A DNA stretch of 64,000 nucleotides, from assembly GCA_029880325.1 (NCBI GenBank), contig JAOUOP010000046.1, forward strand, positions 1-64,000, given 5' to 3'. The notes under the pieces were generated by a model. That model searched no databases and was not told the DNA's origin. It was given only the letters and a program-made list of their open reading frames with translations. Source of the stretch: Myxococcales bacterium (GTDB lineage Bacteria > Myxococcota_A > Polyangia > Polyangiales > JAFGIB01). Of the stretch, positions 1 through 9,800 are shown piece after piece. The stretch's first letter is position 1. Each line of letters opens with the position of its first letter. The translations under genes and the position numbers were made by a program.

Positions 1-60
1 GGGGGGGGGGGGTGCGGGGTGATGGGGGGCGGGGCTGGGGGAGCTGGGGCAGACGTGCGA
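1..60. other. Poly-G rich window edge
   Basis: The first 12 bases are all G and the next 50 are almost pure G with a few C, A and T. No gene or regulatory signal is visible. Such a run at position 1 is typical of a contig end or a sequencing artefact and should not be read as biology without read support. Confidence 0.4.
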
Positions 61-124
61 TCCCGGCTCGGAGCGCTGTCGCTGCGTGGACGGGGCACGT
101 TGCCTTTCGGCTTTGCAGTGCCTT

Positions 125-302
125 GGGCCGCGACCGCAAATAAGTTGACCGTTTGGCACGCACCGACGGGTCCGATCGCGGCTTACGTCATTGTGAAACT
201 ACTCAAAATAGCTGCGCCATTCCTGCGGATTTTTCTCCGGGCGCGCTCGCGCTCGAGCTCCGTCAGGGCGGCCAAATGTAGTGTCTATTTTGCGGCGGTG
301 CC
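125..302. repeat. Element C: diverged TIR element, possible relative of element B
   Basis: The left end (about 125-157) and the reverse complement of the right end (about 269-302) can be aligned as an imperfect inverted repeat sharing a CCGCAAA..TA core and an inner TTTGGC. Internally it shares short blocks with the element at 24.57 kb: TTTGGCACGCACCG near the left end, and TGCGGAT followed by CTCCGGGCGC further in. The last 36 bp recur at 5669-5704 with three mismatches. The right end coincides with the point where the following lipoprotein reading frame has lost its signal peptide. The boundaries are approximate. Confidence 0.4.
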
Positions 303-953
303 TTAGCGGTCTGTGGGTCATGCCCGACGAGGCGGCCAGCTCTCCGGGACAGGCGATTTCCGGCACAGACGCCGATCCCGGGGGCGGGGGCGGCGGCGAG
401 ATGATGGCGGACGACTCCGGGAACGGAGCGTCCAAGGGGGCTGCAGATGGTGGCGAGAGCGCGGGCGGCAGCACCCTGTCGGAGGCCGCCGACGCTTTCG
501 GGAGCCCCCCATCGGATGAGCTGGCGGGCCCTGGCGAGACCGGCGATTACACCGCTGGCCAGGCTCCCGACTCCTCGGGGGTGTGCGATCGCAACGCGGT
601 GGCCGACTGCGCGGGCGTGTGTGGCGGCAGCGCTGCGCTCGACTGCGCGGCACGTGCAACGGCGCTGCGGTGTTCGATTGCGCCGGCGTCTGCGGCGGTA
701 ACGCTGGCGAGGACTGTAACGGACTTTGCGGCGGCGACGCCGTCGAGGACTGCATGGGCCTGTGTGGTGGCGCAGCGGTGGTGGAGGCCGGTGCTGCAAC
801 CACGGTGGCCGGCATTGTGGCGCGGCGGGCGCCCTTCAGCTGGCTGCCTGGCGCTTCATGCAGGCGCACCCCTTTGGCCACGGCCGCTCACTCTGGGCCG
901 ACGGGCTGCCCACGGAAATGCCCGACTACTGTGAGAACGAACCGATCCCGTGA
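281..953 (+). pseudogene. Broken Cys-rich lipoprotein with DCxGxCGG repeats
   Basis: The open frame from a GTG at 281 reads an Asp/Gly/Ser-rich linker and then CDRNAVADCAGVCGGSAALDCA near 585-650. The repeat theme then continues in a second frame (GTCNGAAVFDCAGVCGGNAG and following) and finally in a third frame that ends WADGLPTEMPDYCENEPIP with a stop at 951-953. Two frameshifts, near 650 and near 780, are therefore needed to read one protein. No signal peptide precedes the linker, and the preceding 178 bp look like a mobile repeat, so the 5' end also appears lost. The DCxGxxGG repeat is the same type as in the lipoprotein at 59.4-61.0 kb. The C-terminal piece has the look of a secreted enzyme tail, but I cannot name the family. 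Confidence 0.55.
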
Positions 954-1301
954 GCCCGGGCGTATACGCTTTGGTACCGGGATCCGTCCGTCGGGCAATT
1001 GTCAGCTTTCATCGCCCGGGTCGCGACACTACCTGATGCGTCCCTGTTCGGCCTCTCGGTTTGGGAGACGGACGTGCGATCGAAGTTGCTGGCGTCAATT
1101 TCGGAGGGCGGCGCGCGCAGCCGGCCGGAGGTGGCGAGTTGCGCAATCAGCGGCGTGGCTTGTCGCACGACCGGGTCGATAGAGAGTTGGGGCGTCACAG
1201 GCTTGTGCTCGGCCGCGACGTCGCCGCCGGGGAGCGCACTGCAAGCCACACCCCAAAAAACGTAGCTGCTGTGAAAACGACCCGGCAGCGCGTTCGACCG
1301 A
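954..1301. other. No convincing gene
   Basis: About 350 bases lie between the broken lipoprotein and the SMP-30-like gene. A minus-strand open frame reads a possible Cys-containing leader (FWGVACSALPGGD) followed by about 75 polar residues. It has no clear start codon or ribosome site and continues into the coding frame of the neighbour. I treat the stretch as non-coding or decayed. Confidence 0.4.
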
Positions 1302-2129
1302 TCAGACGGGATGCGGCCGCACCATCTCAATGGAGGCGCTCTTTTTGGCCATGGCGTCCGGGGTGTAACCGTCGGCTGTGCACAAAAAGAGTGTGCGCCC
1401 ATCGTCGCCACCGAGCGCGCAGGCAAAGCAGCCGCGCTCGGTGTTGATGATGTCGGTGACCGCGCCGCCCTCCCGAACGCGAACGCAGGCGCTGCCCCGC
1501 GCATCGGCGACCCAGACGCCACCTTCACGGTCTAGGCAGATGCCGTCCGGAGCCCGCCCCGGCAGCTCGGCAAAGAGGCGCCGGCCGGAGAGGGAGCCAT
1601 CGGCAGCCACATCAAATGCGGTCAGGCGCTGGGCGAAGGTCTCGGCCACGATCAAGGTGTTGCCGTCGGGGCTGACCACAACGCCGTTGGGAAACATCAG
1701 GTCCGTGGCGGCTTCTTGAACGCTGCCGTCCGGTCGCACCAGTATCAGAGACGCCGGCTGGGGCGAGAGCGGCTGGGCAAAAATGTCGAAGCCCATGTGA
1801 CCCACGTAGGCGTTGCCGCGGGCGTCGACAACCATGTCGTTGCACGGAAACTTGGCGATGTGCCCCAGCTCGGCGTGGGTGCTCAAGGCGCTCCCATCGA
1901 CAACCATCAGCTTGTGGTCGTTCATGGAGACCACAAGCATGCGGCCATCGGGCAGCCAGCCGAGTCCAGAGGGCGCCTCCGGTACGGGCAGGACTTCACA
2001 CACCTGACCACTTTGGTCGACCGAGCGCACAACCCGCGCACCAAAATCGGAAAACCACAGCCTCCCCTGATGCCAGCGGGGCCCCTCCGCGAAACCGAGA
2101 TCGCCGATCAAGCATTTCAGCATCGTCAT
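1302..2129 (-). CDS. SMP-30/gluconolactonase/LRE-family beta-propeller protein
   Basis: The protein is about 275 aa and spans the whole SMP-30/gluconolactonase fold. Family members hydrolyse sugar lactones or related esters using one divalent metal. The three expected metal-ligand neighbourhoods are visible: FAEGPRW (Glu, about residue 15), FPNGVVVSPDG (Asn, about 145) and APDGICLD (Asp, about 195). There is no signal peptide, so it is probably cytoplasmic. A frame extension to a TTG at 2147 exists, but the ATG at 2129 (MTMLKCLIGD) is the more natural start. It stands alone, transcribed away from the decayed 5' region. The substrate cannot be inferred. Confidence 0.85.
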   Translation of the reverse strand: MTMLKCLIGDLGFAEGPRWHQGRLWFSDFGARVVRSVDQSGQVCEVLPVPEAPSGLGWLPDGRMLVVSMNDHKLMVVDGSALSTHAELGHIAKFPCNDMVVDARGNAYVGHMGFDIFAQPLSPQPASLILVRPDGSVQEAATDLMFPNGVVVSPDGNTLIVAETFAQRLTAFDVAADGSLSGRRLFAELPGRAPDGICLDREGGVWVADARGSACVRVREGGAVTDIINTERGCFACALGGDDGRTLFLCTADGYTPDAMAKKSASIEMVRPHPV

Positions 2130-2185
2130 ATTGCGATCGTGCCCCAAGCTCGCGCGGGTGTCGATATGGGATAGACTCGCGGTTC

Positions 2186-2908
2186 CTAACTGAGCGGGGG
2201 ACGGCGGGCGCCGGGCGGAGTGACCCAGCGGCGCAAGTACTCGGCGAAGGTGCGGGCGTCGTCGTCTGACAGGCGCTCGAGCTCGGCTGCAAAGCGTGCA
2301 AAATCGATGGCCGATTCTGTGGTCTTGGCTTCCGGTTGAATATAGAGGATCTGAAGCCGCGGGTTCGCCGCGGTGGGGACGATCTGGCCGAGCCGGCCTG
2401 TCAATGCAGCGCGACCGGAGCCGTAGATGTGCTCGTTGATGTCAGCGGGTACCTGGAGCAGGCCCAGATCACCGAGCAGCGAAGAGAGGTGACGGTAGCG
2501 CTGGTCGCGCTGTTGCTCGCGCTTGCCGCTGCGGATCACTTCGCACAACGCGCGCACTATCATGGACCAGCCGTGCCTGCGCGCTGTGCGCATGGCATCG
2601 TCCTGGTCGGGGTCGCGGTGGCCCATGTCGGACTTGATCCCGATCAACCAGGCATCCTGCAGGTCAGCACTTACCGCCAGGTAGTCGATGTGGATGGCGG
2701 GCCCCGGATCGCGACCGCCACGCACCAACATGCGCTGCACGGGAAACTCGGGCACCAGGCGCGGGTCGATGGCGCGGCCGGTGACGGCCTCGAGCACCTG
2801 GGGCAGCCACATGGCGATGAAGATGTCGGCGCGGCACTCGAGCTGGTAGTTGGGCAGATCGCGAAAGCGGTCGAGCCGCTCGAGCAGGCGGCGGGTGAAG
2901 TCGGTCAT
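2186..2908 (-). CDS. Hypothetical protein, possible PD-(D/E)XK nuclease-like core
   Basis: The protein is about 240 aa and soluble, with no signal peptide. It starts MTDFTRRLLERLDRF; two in-frame upstream ATG or ATG-like codons also exist, at 2917 and 2986. A Glu in NYQLECRADIF (about residue 24), an Asp in HIDYLAVS (about 70) and a Lys in WLIGIKSD (about 85) are spaced like the E-D-xxK core of PD-(D/E)XK nucleases. That is pattern matching only and the family is not identified. The middle is rich in Arg and Gln (SGKREQQRDQRYRHL). The C-terminus carries a short acidic helix (LSDDDARTFAEYLRRW). It is downstream of the TPR-like gene at 3026-3535 on the same strand. Confidence 0.55.
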   Translation of the reverse strand: MTDFTRRLLERLDRFRDLPNYQLECRADIFIAMWLPQVLEAVTGRAIDPRLVPEFPVQRMLVRGGRDPGPAIHIDYLAVSADLQDAWLIGIKSDMGHRDPDQDDAMRTARRHGWSMIVRALCEVIRSGKREQQRDQRYRHLSSLLGDLGLLQVPADINEHIYGSGRAALTGRLGQIVPTAANPRLQILYIQPEAKTTESAIDFARFAAELERLSDDDARTFAEYLRRWVTPPGARRPPLS

Positions 2909-3025
2909 CGAGCGCATGGTAGAGCGGCGTGCCCCTCGAGCGCCACCACTCCGGAGCCCGGGTGCGCCACCGACGCGACCCTGCATCGACCGGGCCGAGC
3001 GCTCGAGCTCGAGCGCCGGCGCGCC

Positions 3026-3535
3026 TCAACGGCCTGTGGAGTCAGAAGCGGTGGCAGCGTAGCCGTGCCCGAGCCCGTCGCCGCCCACGCGGCGCTCGCC
3101 TTCGCAATCGCAGTGATCCTGGCGCGCCTCCCGCAAGCGATGCAGGCGCTGACGCTGATTCCAGATCTTGTCGAAATAGGCCTGCGACAGGCGAAGCAGG
3201 GCATCGGCCCGCCGACGATCGCGATGTGAGAGGTTGGCGACCAGCCGCCGCAGCACGGCGATCTCACGCTCCAGGAGCTTCTCGCCCCGCTTCTGGAGGA
3301 CGATGCCACGCTCTGCAGCGCCGAGCGTCACAGACGGCGCGAGCTTGCCGCGCGGCGCTTGCTTCGGGGTCTTCGGCTTACCCGCTACAGGCAGATGCCG
3401 CACTGGCGCACCGGTGGCCAGTCGCCGCGGCTGCTCTGCCTCCGCGGCTTGGGTTTGGGCACGAGCTTCGGGCATATGGATCGACCAAATCCATAGCCCG
3501 GCGCTCCAGGCGAGTAACCACGTCGTCATCCTCAT
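3026..3535 (-). CDS. Secreted hypothetical protein, TPR-like helix region
   Basis: The protein is 169 aa with an N-terminal hydrophobic segment (TTWLLAWSAGLWIW, residues 4-17) and an ARAQ-type signal-peptidase site near residue 26. It therefore probably acts in the periplasm. A basic Pro-rich linker follows, then a helical stretch with TPR-like spacing (ADALLRLSQAYFDKIW, about residues 110-125). Myxobacterial TPR proteins of the cell envelope often start this way but are much longer, and here the frame ends in a low-complexity tail. It may therefore be a truncated gene. The start ATG at 3535 has a good ribosome site (GAGGTGAG) seven bases upstream. Confidence 0.5.
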   Translation of the reverse strand: MRMTTWLLAWSAGLWIWSIHMPEARAQTQAAEAEQPRRLATGAPVRHLPVAGKPKTPKQAPRGKLAPSVTLGAAERGIVLQKRGEKLLEREIAVLRRLVANLSHRDRRRADALLRLSQAYFDKIWNQRQRLHRLREARQDHCDCEGERRVGGDGLGHGYAATASDSTGR

Positions 3536-3710
3536 CGCTCACCTCACATCGGTCAAACTCATGGGGTGAGTGCGGGTGGCGGGCGGATTGCTTCACGAAA
3601 TGTGCAACGGCGGGGCTGTGCATGTGCCCGAGCTACGAGCCGACAATGCGATAGGGCAAGGCCCTGTGAACTCGCGGCGGGACCGGCCGCTACCCATTAA
3701 GCCTGGAATA

Positions 3711-5537
3711 TCACTCCAAGTTGAGAAACGTGATCATGCCCAGGTCCGCGTGTTCGAGCACGTGGCAGTGCACGACCCAGCCGCCGGAGCTGCTCTCGGT
3801 GGGCGCCATGCCCGAAGCGGCGACCATTCCCTCGCGGCCTGTGTCGTCGAAGCGCACGGCCATGCGCATGACGGTTTGGCTGCGCCCGCGGGCGCCGAGC
3901 CGCGCCGGGATGTTGATCGTGTCCTTGTTTTCCACAAAGTCGATCGGTTCGACCCGGTTATTGTCCGGCGTGTCCATGTCCCGGTACTCGATCTCGTAGG
4001 CCTGAAAGAAGAAGCCGTGGGGATGGAAGGGGTGACTGGAGCCGGTCATGTTGACCACTTCCCAGATGTAGGTCTGACCGATTTTGGCCGACAGCCCGTC
4101 CTCGGCCGTCATCATCGAAAAGGGAAGGCCCGCTCCGTCCTTCATCTTGGCGAAAAAGACGACGTTGCCGTCCAGATCCGGAAGCGCGTGTCCGAAGTGC
4201 ACGGGCAGGATTTCAGCGCCCGTGACGTCGATGGCCTCCACCGGCCGCAGGCTCGATGGTGGCTGATAGACGGCATTGGATGTGGGGCTGTCGTCGGCGA
4301 TGCGGAAGGTCAATAGCGGCTTGGAAGGCCGCTCGCTGTCGATGTGCTCGCGGCCCACTTCGAGCATACCCGTGTCGGGATTGGGAATCACTTCGTGCAG
4401 GCCGCGGTGGGCGTCGTGCCACTCCAAAACCAATTCGTCTCCGGGGCCACCCACGGGTGTGAAGACGATGTCGGCGCGCTCGCCCGGTACGATCATCACG
4501 CCGAGCTTTGAATCCGGGTCGGAAACGGTGGCGGCGGGAGCGGCCCCGGCGTCGACGCCGGCATGACCGTGGGCCACCTTGCCGATCTCGGCGCCCGCGA
4601 TCGGTTCGGCGATCAAGCCCGAGTCGCCGCCGATGCGGTAGAGGGTTTGCCCTGGCATCGACAGTCGGAAAAAACGCGAGTTGGCCACGTTGATCGCGCG
4701 CATACGCACGGGAACCCCCGCGACCACCGGAATCGTGTCTCCGGCCGGGCGTCCATTGATCAGCAGCAAATCACCCTCGCGGCCGTTGAGCTGCATGGTG
4801 GCCTTGCGAATCGGATCGTCGGGATATGGCGGCGCCACCTGGCCGGCGTCGTCGAGCAGAATGTCGTCGAAGAGCAAGAGCAGCTCGTCTTCGGGCAGTT
4901 CGAGCGCGGCGTCTTCGTCGGGGTCACGCACCACGAGCGCACCGTGCAGGCCCATCTCGACCTGCACGTGGGTGGTGATGTGCGGGTGGTACCAATAGGT
5001 GGCCGCCGTCGTGAGCGTCATCTCGTAGCGGAAGCTGCCGCCGTCGGCTGCCACCGGCAGCTGGGCCATATTGCTACCGTCCATGTGGGCCGGCGACTCG
5101 ACGCCGTGCCAGTGCACGGTGGTGGGCTCGGGCAGCCGATTGGTGAAGTTCACGATCAGCTTGTCGCCCACCTTGGCCTCGATAGTCGGCCCCGGAACGC
5201 TGCCATTGTAGGCCCACACGCGGGTCTTGACCCCCGGCTCGTACTCCACCTCGGTCTCCTCGGCGACCAGATCGATCTCGACCACGTTGGCATCGGGGTC
5301 CTTGTCTTCGGCCACCGGAAGCGCCAGCGCTGCGCCGAAGTCGGCGGGCTGTCTCGGCGTTGTCGAAGCACTGCTGGCGTCGCCGGCGTCGGCCGCACCG
5401 TTTGCCGCAGCATCCTTGTCGCTGCCACCCGCGTCGGCCCCGTCACCGGCGCTGTCGTCGCCGCAGCCGGCCCATGCGGTCAGCGCCAACGCGAGCGCAG
5501 GGACTGCGAATACGTGGACTTTCGTGGATTTATGCAT
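3711..5537 (-). CDS. Multicopper oxidase lipoprotein (laccase/CueO type)
   Basis: The protein is 608 aa. The lipobox AWAGC puts the lipidated Cys at residue 25, followed by an Ala/Asp/Gly-rich linker to about residue 65, so it is an envelope lipoprotein. All four copper-binding segments of a three-cupredoxin oxidase are present: HWHG (142-145), WYHPH (about 187), HPFHPHG (about 502-508) and HCHVLEHADLGM (about 590-601). The last carries the T1 Cys and His with an axial Met. It should couple one-electron oxidation of a phenol or metal ion (for example Cu+, Fe2+, Mn2+) to reduction of O2 to water; the substrate cannot be told from sequence. The start ATG at 5537 is preceded by a strong AGGAGGT. 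No partner gene is adjacent. Confidence 0.93.
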   Translation of the reverse strand: MHKSTKVHVFAVPALALALTAWAGCGDDSAGDGADAGGSDKDAAANGAADAGDASSASTTPRQPADFGAALALPVAEDKDPDANVVEIDLVAEETEVEYEPGVKTRVWAYNGSVPGPTIEAKVGDKLIVNFTNRLPEPTTVHWHGVESPAHMDGSNMAQLPVAADGGSFRYEMTLTTAATYWYHPHITTHVQVEMGLHGALVVRDPDEDAALELPEDELLLLFDDILLDDAGQVAPPYPDDPIRKATMQLNGREGDLLLINGRPAGDTIPVVAGVPVRMRAINVANSRFFRLSMPGQTLYRIGGDSGLIAEPIAGAEIGKVAHGHAGVDAGAAPAATVSDPDSKLGVMIVPGERADIVFTPVGGPGDELVLEWHDAHRGLHEVIPNPDTGMLEVGREHIDSERPSKPLLTFRIADDSPTSNAVYQPPSSLRPVEAIDVTGAEILPVHFGHALPDLDGNVVFFAKMKDGAGLPFSMMTAEDGLSAKIGQTYIWEVVNMTGSSHPFHPHGFFFQAYEIEYRDMDTPDNNRVEPIDFVENKDTINIPARLGARGRSQTVMRMAVRFDDTGREGMVAASGMAPTESSSGGWVVHCHVLEHADLGMITFLNLE

Positions 5538-5958
5538 GGGCGTGACCTCCTGGCGCACTCGAAACCTACCCGCTCTTACGCACTGGCACCAGGGCATCAA
5601 ACACCCGCGCTCAGAGGCTGCCTACGATGAACGTCGTTCACGTTAGGGCTCGCGAGCGTGCCCGTCTGGGCGGCGAAATGTAGCGTTTATTTTGCGGCGG
5701 TGCCTAAGCACGACGGCCCAGAGCAGGGCGAAGGCGGTCGGGCTCACGGGGCATGCCGCGGAGAGGCGGAGCCAGCCGCCGAACTCGGAGCCGCCGTCGA
5801 TGTCAGTCTACACGCTTTGTGCTCAGGTGGTTGCCGGCACGCACGACGCGACAGCGACACCGGCCGCAGGCCCGGTGCTCTTCGGCATGTTGCCGCGTTT
5901 CGCTGATGCCGTGGCGAGCGCGGCCGGCCAGGCGGCGCTCGCGCAGGGCCAGCGCCCC
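5538..5958. other. Intergenic region with a solo repeat end
   Basis: About 420 bases lie between the multicopper oxidase start and the end of the lipoprotein gene at 5959. The region should hold the oxidase promoter, but I see no clear promoter hexamers. It contains a 13-bp match (TTAGGGCTCGCGA, 5643-5655) to the outer end of the element at 24.57 kb, and a 36-bp repeat at 5669-5704. The rest (5705-5958) carries no supported gene. Confidence 0.4.
5669..5704. repeat. Solo end of element C
   Basis: This 36-bp sequence matches 267-302 with three mismatches, including the block TATTTTGCGGCGGTGCC. I cannot find the matching left end nearby, so it may be a remnant or an internally deleted copy. Confidence 0.55.
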
Positions 5959-6819
5959 TCAGTCCGCCTGCGCCTTGCAGTTGCCTTCGCCATCCAGCGC
6001 CGCGACCATTTCTCGCAGGCGCTTTTCGAGCTCGCCGGCGTCGACGGTGGTTTCGTCGATGGGGGTCTCTGCCGCCTCGAGCATCCAGTCGGCGCCGCCT
6101 TCGAAGAGACCCTCGCCGCGCACGTTCATGATGACCGGCACCTTGACGATGGGATAGGCGCGGAGGAGCGGCTCGCCCTCGAAACGGGGTGCGCAGTCGC
6201 TGTAGCTCGTGGGCGCCTTGACCGCGAAGCTGAAGGGGGTGACGTCGATGCGGCTAGCGCCTTCTTTGTGGAACAGTTCGCCTTCGATGAGGTGGGTCAG
6301 GCCCTCGTCGACCATGCGCTCGTGGTCGACCGGGTCGACAAAGCCGGGCTGGCCGGGATCGCCGGTGCGCACGCCACCGTCGGCGTCGAGCAGGGGCAGG
6401 CCCTCCAGGTCCATGATCACGGCGTCGGGGTTCGTCTCCGGTAGCTGGTCGTCGGCGCTGGCGGCCACGAACTTGAAACCCAGGCCATCGTAGACGCCGC
6501 TGGGAACGCGCTCGATGTCGCCGAGCACGTGCCCGTTGGGGGCCACGGTGGCGTCGCGGGCCAGGTCGCGGGCGTAGGACTCGCTGCTGGAAAAGCTCTC
6601 GCCCTTGCGCTCGACGTTCACGTCCGAAACCACAACGACGAATTTGCTGAAGTCCACCAGCCAGCCGTCTTCGGTCTCGTGTACACCATCGAAGATAAGA
6701 GCGTGGTCGGTTTTGAGCAGCATCTGCAGGTGGCCGATGGCGTGCTCGCGTTCCGCGCAGCCGCCCAGCGCGATAGCCGAAAGCGCAAGCCCGATGGCGA
6801 AGGTTCGGAAGCGGTGCAT
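5959..6819 (-). CDS. Hypothetical lipoprotein coupled to a TonB receptor
   Basis: The protein is 286 aa. Its signal peptide has the lipobox ALGGC with Cys about residue 21. The mature part is acidic and has no domain I recognise. Recognisable stretches are VVDFSKFVVVVSDVNVE-like beta strands after residue 45, an Asp/Pro region around LDADGG, and a C-terminal helix rich in Glu (DAGELEKRLREMVAAL). The start ATG at 6819 lies one base after the stop of the TonB-dependent receptor gene, so the two are almost certainly co-transcribed and translationally coupled. This suggests a surface or periplasmic accessory role for the same ligand. The ligand is unknown. Confidence 0.75.
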   Translation of the reverse strand: MHRFRTFAIGLALSAIALGGCAEREHAIGHLQMLLKTDHALIFDGVHETEDGWLVDFSKFVVVVSDVNVERKGESFSSSESYARDLARDATVAPNGHVLGDIERVPSGVYDGLGFKFVAASADDQLPETNPDAVIMDLEGLPLLDADGGVRTGDPGQPGFVDPVDHERMVDEGLTHLIEGELFHKEGASRIDVTPFSFAVKAPTSYSDCAPRFEGEPLLRAYPIVKVPVIMNVRGEGLFEGGADWMLEAAETPIDETTVDAGELEKRLREMVAALDGEGNCKAQAD

Positions 6820-6820
6820 C

Positions 6821-9800
6821 TCAAAACTCCTGGGTAAGGCCGGCGAAGAGTAGGCGGCCCCGGGGGTCGTAACTGCTGATTCCACCCGAATAGGATAGCG
6901 GAGGCGCCACGTCGCCCACGTTGCGCACGCCGACGCGCACCTCGGTGAGGCTGCCGATGAGATCGGGCAGGCTCAGGGTGTATTGCAGATCGAGGGTGAC
7001 CCAGGCGGGCATGGTGTGCTCGATGCCGACGACGTTGATGGCGTCGTCGTCCTCGACCTCGCCGATGTAGCGCACGGTGGCCGACAGCGAGTGGTCGCTG
7101 TAGCGGTAGCCGGCCATGAAGTTACTGCGAAAGCGCGGCATCGGGCGCACGAAGTTCAAGGCGTTGTTGTGGCCGGCGGCTTCGAACTCTTCGCCATCTT
7201 CGTCGATGGCCAAGAACTCGAGAATGTAGGTGCCCTGGCCACCGATGGTGAAGGCGCCGAAGTCGCTGCCGGTGCCGAGCAGGTCCTGGTTGATGGTGAG
7301 CTGGCCACCGAGGTCGATACCCTGGGTCTGCACCTTGGGGGCGTTGATCCACTGGACCTCCACCGCCTGCAGGGTGCCGGTGATGGTGCCGTCGCTGGTG
7401 ACCACGCGGTCGTCGCGGCAGGACTCCAGGTCGCCGCCGGGGCCCGACTGGTCCTCGATGCACTGGGTGAAGTCACGATAGAAACCAGCGCCGTTTTCGG
7501 GCGCGATCTGGTTTTCGTATTCGTAGAAGTAGTAGTCGAAGGACAGCGCCAGCTGGTCGATGGGCAACCACTGGAAGCCGCCACTGATGGCCGTGGCTTC
7601 CTCGGCCTTGAGGCCAGCGTTGCCGCGGACGCGGGCGGCGGCGAAGGCGGTGTCGCCACTGGACGAGGTAAAGCCCGTGGGCGCGGTGGCCAGGGATTCC
7701 TCGGCGGTCTGGAAGAGGTTGGGCGCGCGGAAAGCCCGGGTCCAGACGCCGCGCAGGATCAGCCGACGCCAGATCTTCTCGTTGGAGCCGAATAGCTCGC
7801 CCAAACCCAGAGTCAAACCGATTTTTTCGCGCAGCTCCGGGTCGAACTCCGAGTAGGCCTCCAGGCGCGCGGCCAGCTCGACCTCGAGCCCGTTGATGAG
7901 CGGGATGGCGAACTCCAGGTAGGGGCTGTTGACCAGGCGGTCATTGCGGTTGGAGGTGTTGCCCAGGACGAAGGAGAACGCCTCGGCCTCGGCCAGGGCG
8001 CCAGCGTCGAGCACGCGCTCCTCGTAGCGGATCTGATGACCCAGGGCGAAGCTGACATCGCCGCCGGGAAGCTCGAAAAGCGGGCCACCCAGCTGGGCGT
8101 CGCCCATGATCAGGGTGGAGTCGGTGTCGAGCACCATCACGTCGCTGAAGCCGTCGATGATCGCCAGCTCGGCGTCGCTGCGCTCCGAGAGGTAGAAGGG
8201 ATTGTAGCAGCCGGCGGCCACGCGCTCGTCGGCCGAGAGCGAGGGGGCGCAGGGGTTGTCCATGATGCCCAGCTCATCGAGGGCCTCGGGGATGCCGAGC
8301 GAGGCGCGGAACTCGGTCTCGAGAGTGTCTGGTGCGTTGATGGTGTAGTTGGTCCTGCTCCAGGTGCCCGCCAGTTCCCACTCCCAGTCCTCGGCGATGG
8401 TGTTGGCCATCGCATCCTGCAGGTCACCGCGCAGGCCCACCACCGCGCGCAGGGTGTGGGAGTCGTTTTCGATGAAGCGGTTTTTCCCGATGTTGCCACC
8501 GGCCGGGCGACCGATGTAGGCCACTCCCAACGTCGGAGGATAGCCGCCACCCTGGGGCAGGTAGTCGGGCGCATCGGCGTGGGGATTGCCCGAAAGGCTT
8601 GCGAAGACCGGGCGCGTGAGCACGCCAAAGGAAGGGGCCACCCGCTGACGCTGCTCATCGACCGAAGCCATCAACTCGGTGAAGGCCAGGGTGTGGTCGG
8701 AGAGATCCAGGTCGCCCGTCACATAGGCCGAGATGCGGCGCTCGGAGCCGAAGAGGGCGTTGGGGTGGGCGTTGGTGTAGCAAAACTGGTTGTTGGTGGT
8801 GGGGCTGGCCGGGCCGAGGAAGGACTGGCTGCCGGGCTCGCCGCAGGCCGGGTCGGGCAGCACCACGCGCTGGGCGCCCAGGCCGCTGGTCTCATAGATG
8901 CGCTGGCCCACGGGGCCGACCCAGGCGAAGGAAGCCGGGTGACCGAACTGGCTGACGTCGAACTCCTGGGCCCAGGGCAGATCCTCGATCATCAGCGGCT
9001 GGCGCACGTAATAGGTGGCGCCGCCGACGATGCCGCCGCCGTCGAAGGTCTTGCCGGCGGCCAGCGAGATATCGCCGTCCATCTGCTCGAAGGAGTCCAT
9101 GCTGACGCCGCGGGCCTCGACGCGCACGCCGTCGAACTTGCGGCGGGTGATGATGTTGACCACGCCAGCGATGGCGTCGGAGCCATAGATGGCCGAGGCG
9201 CCGCCCTTGAGGATCTCGATGCGCTCGACCATGGCGATGGGGATGGTGCCGACGTCGACGAAGCCGCCGCCGCCGCCTGCGCCAGCGCCGGTGGGCACCA
9301 TGCGGCGGCCGTTGACCAGCACCAAGGTGGCCTGGGGGCCGAGGCCGCGCAGGTTGAACTGCTGCACGCCGCCGGTTCCGGTGGCGATAGACTGGGTCGA
9401 GCCGCTATTGACCGAGAGGTAACGGATGACATCGGCCAGGTTTTCGGCGCCGCTAACCTCGAGCTCCTTGCGGTCGACGATCTGCACGGGCGAAGCGGTG
9501 GAAAAGGCCGAGCGGCGCTTGATGCGACTGCCGGTTACGACGATTTCCTCGATCGACCCATCACCGGCGTGCTCGGATTCGTCGGCCTCTCCGCTGTCTT
9601 CGGGCAGCGCGGCGCCCAGGTCGAGCGAGGCCTCCGGGGCAGCAGTAGACGCCTCGGGGCTCGGCTCCGCGGGGCTTTGCGCGGCGTCGGCAGCCGGTGG
9701 GTGCTCGGCCGGGGCCTCGGGACTTTCGGCCTCGGCTTCCGGGGCTTCGGCTTCCGGGGCTTCGGCTTCCGGGGCTTCGGCTTCCGGGGCTTCGGGAGGT

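Noticed and set aside
263..799. Long Arg/Pro-rich minus-strand frame over the broken lipoprotein gene
   Set aside because: Composition is typical of antisense GC-rich DNA; no ribosome site or known motif.
926..1528. Minus-strand 200-aa frame upstream of the SMP-30 gene
   Set aside because: Overlaps the SMP-30 coding region in another frame and lacks a convincing start; only a weak signal-like segment.
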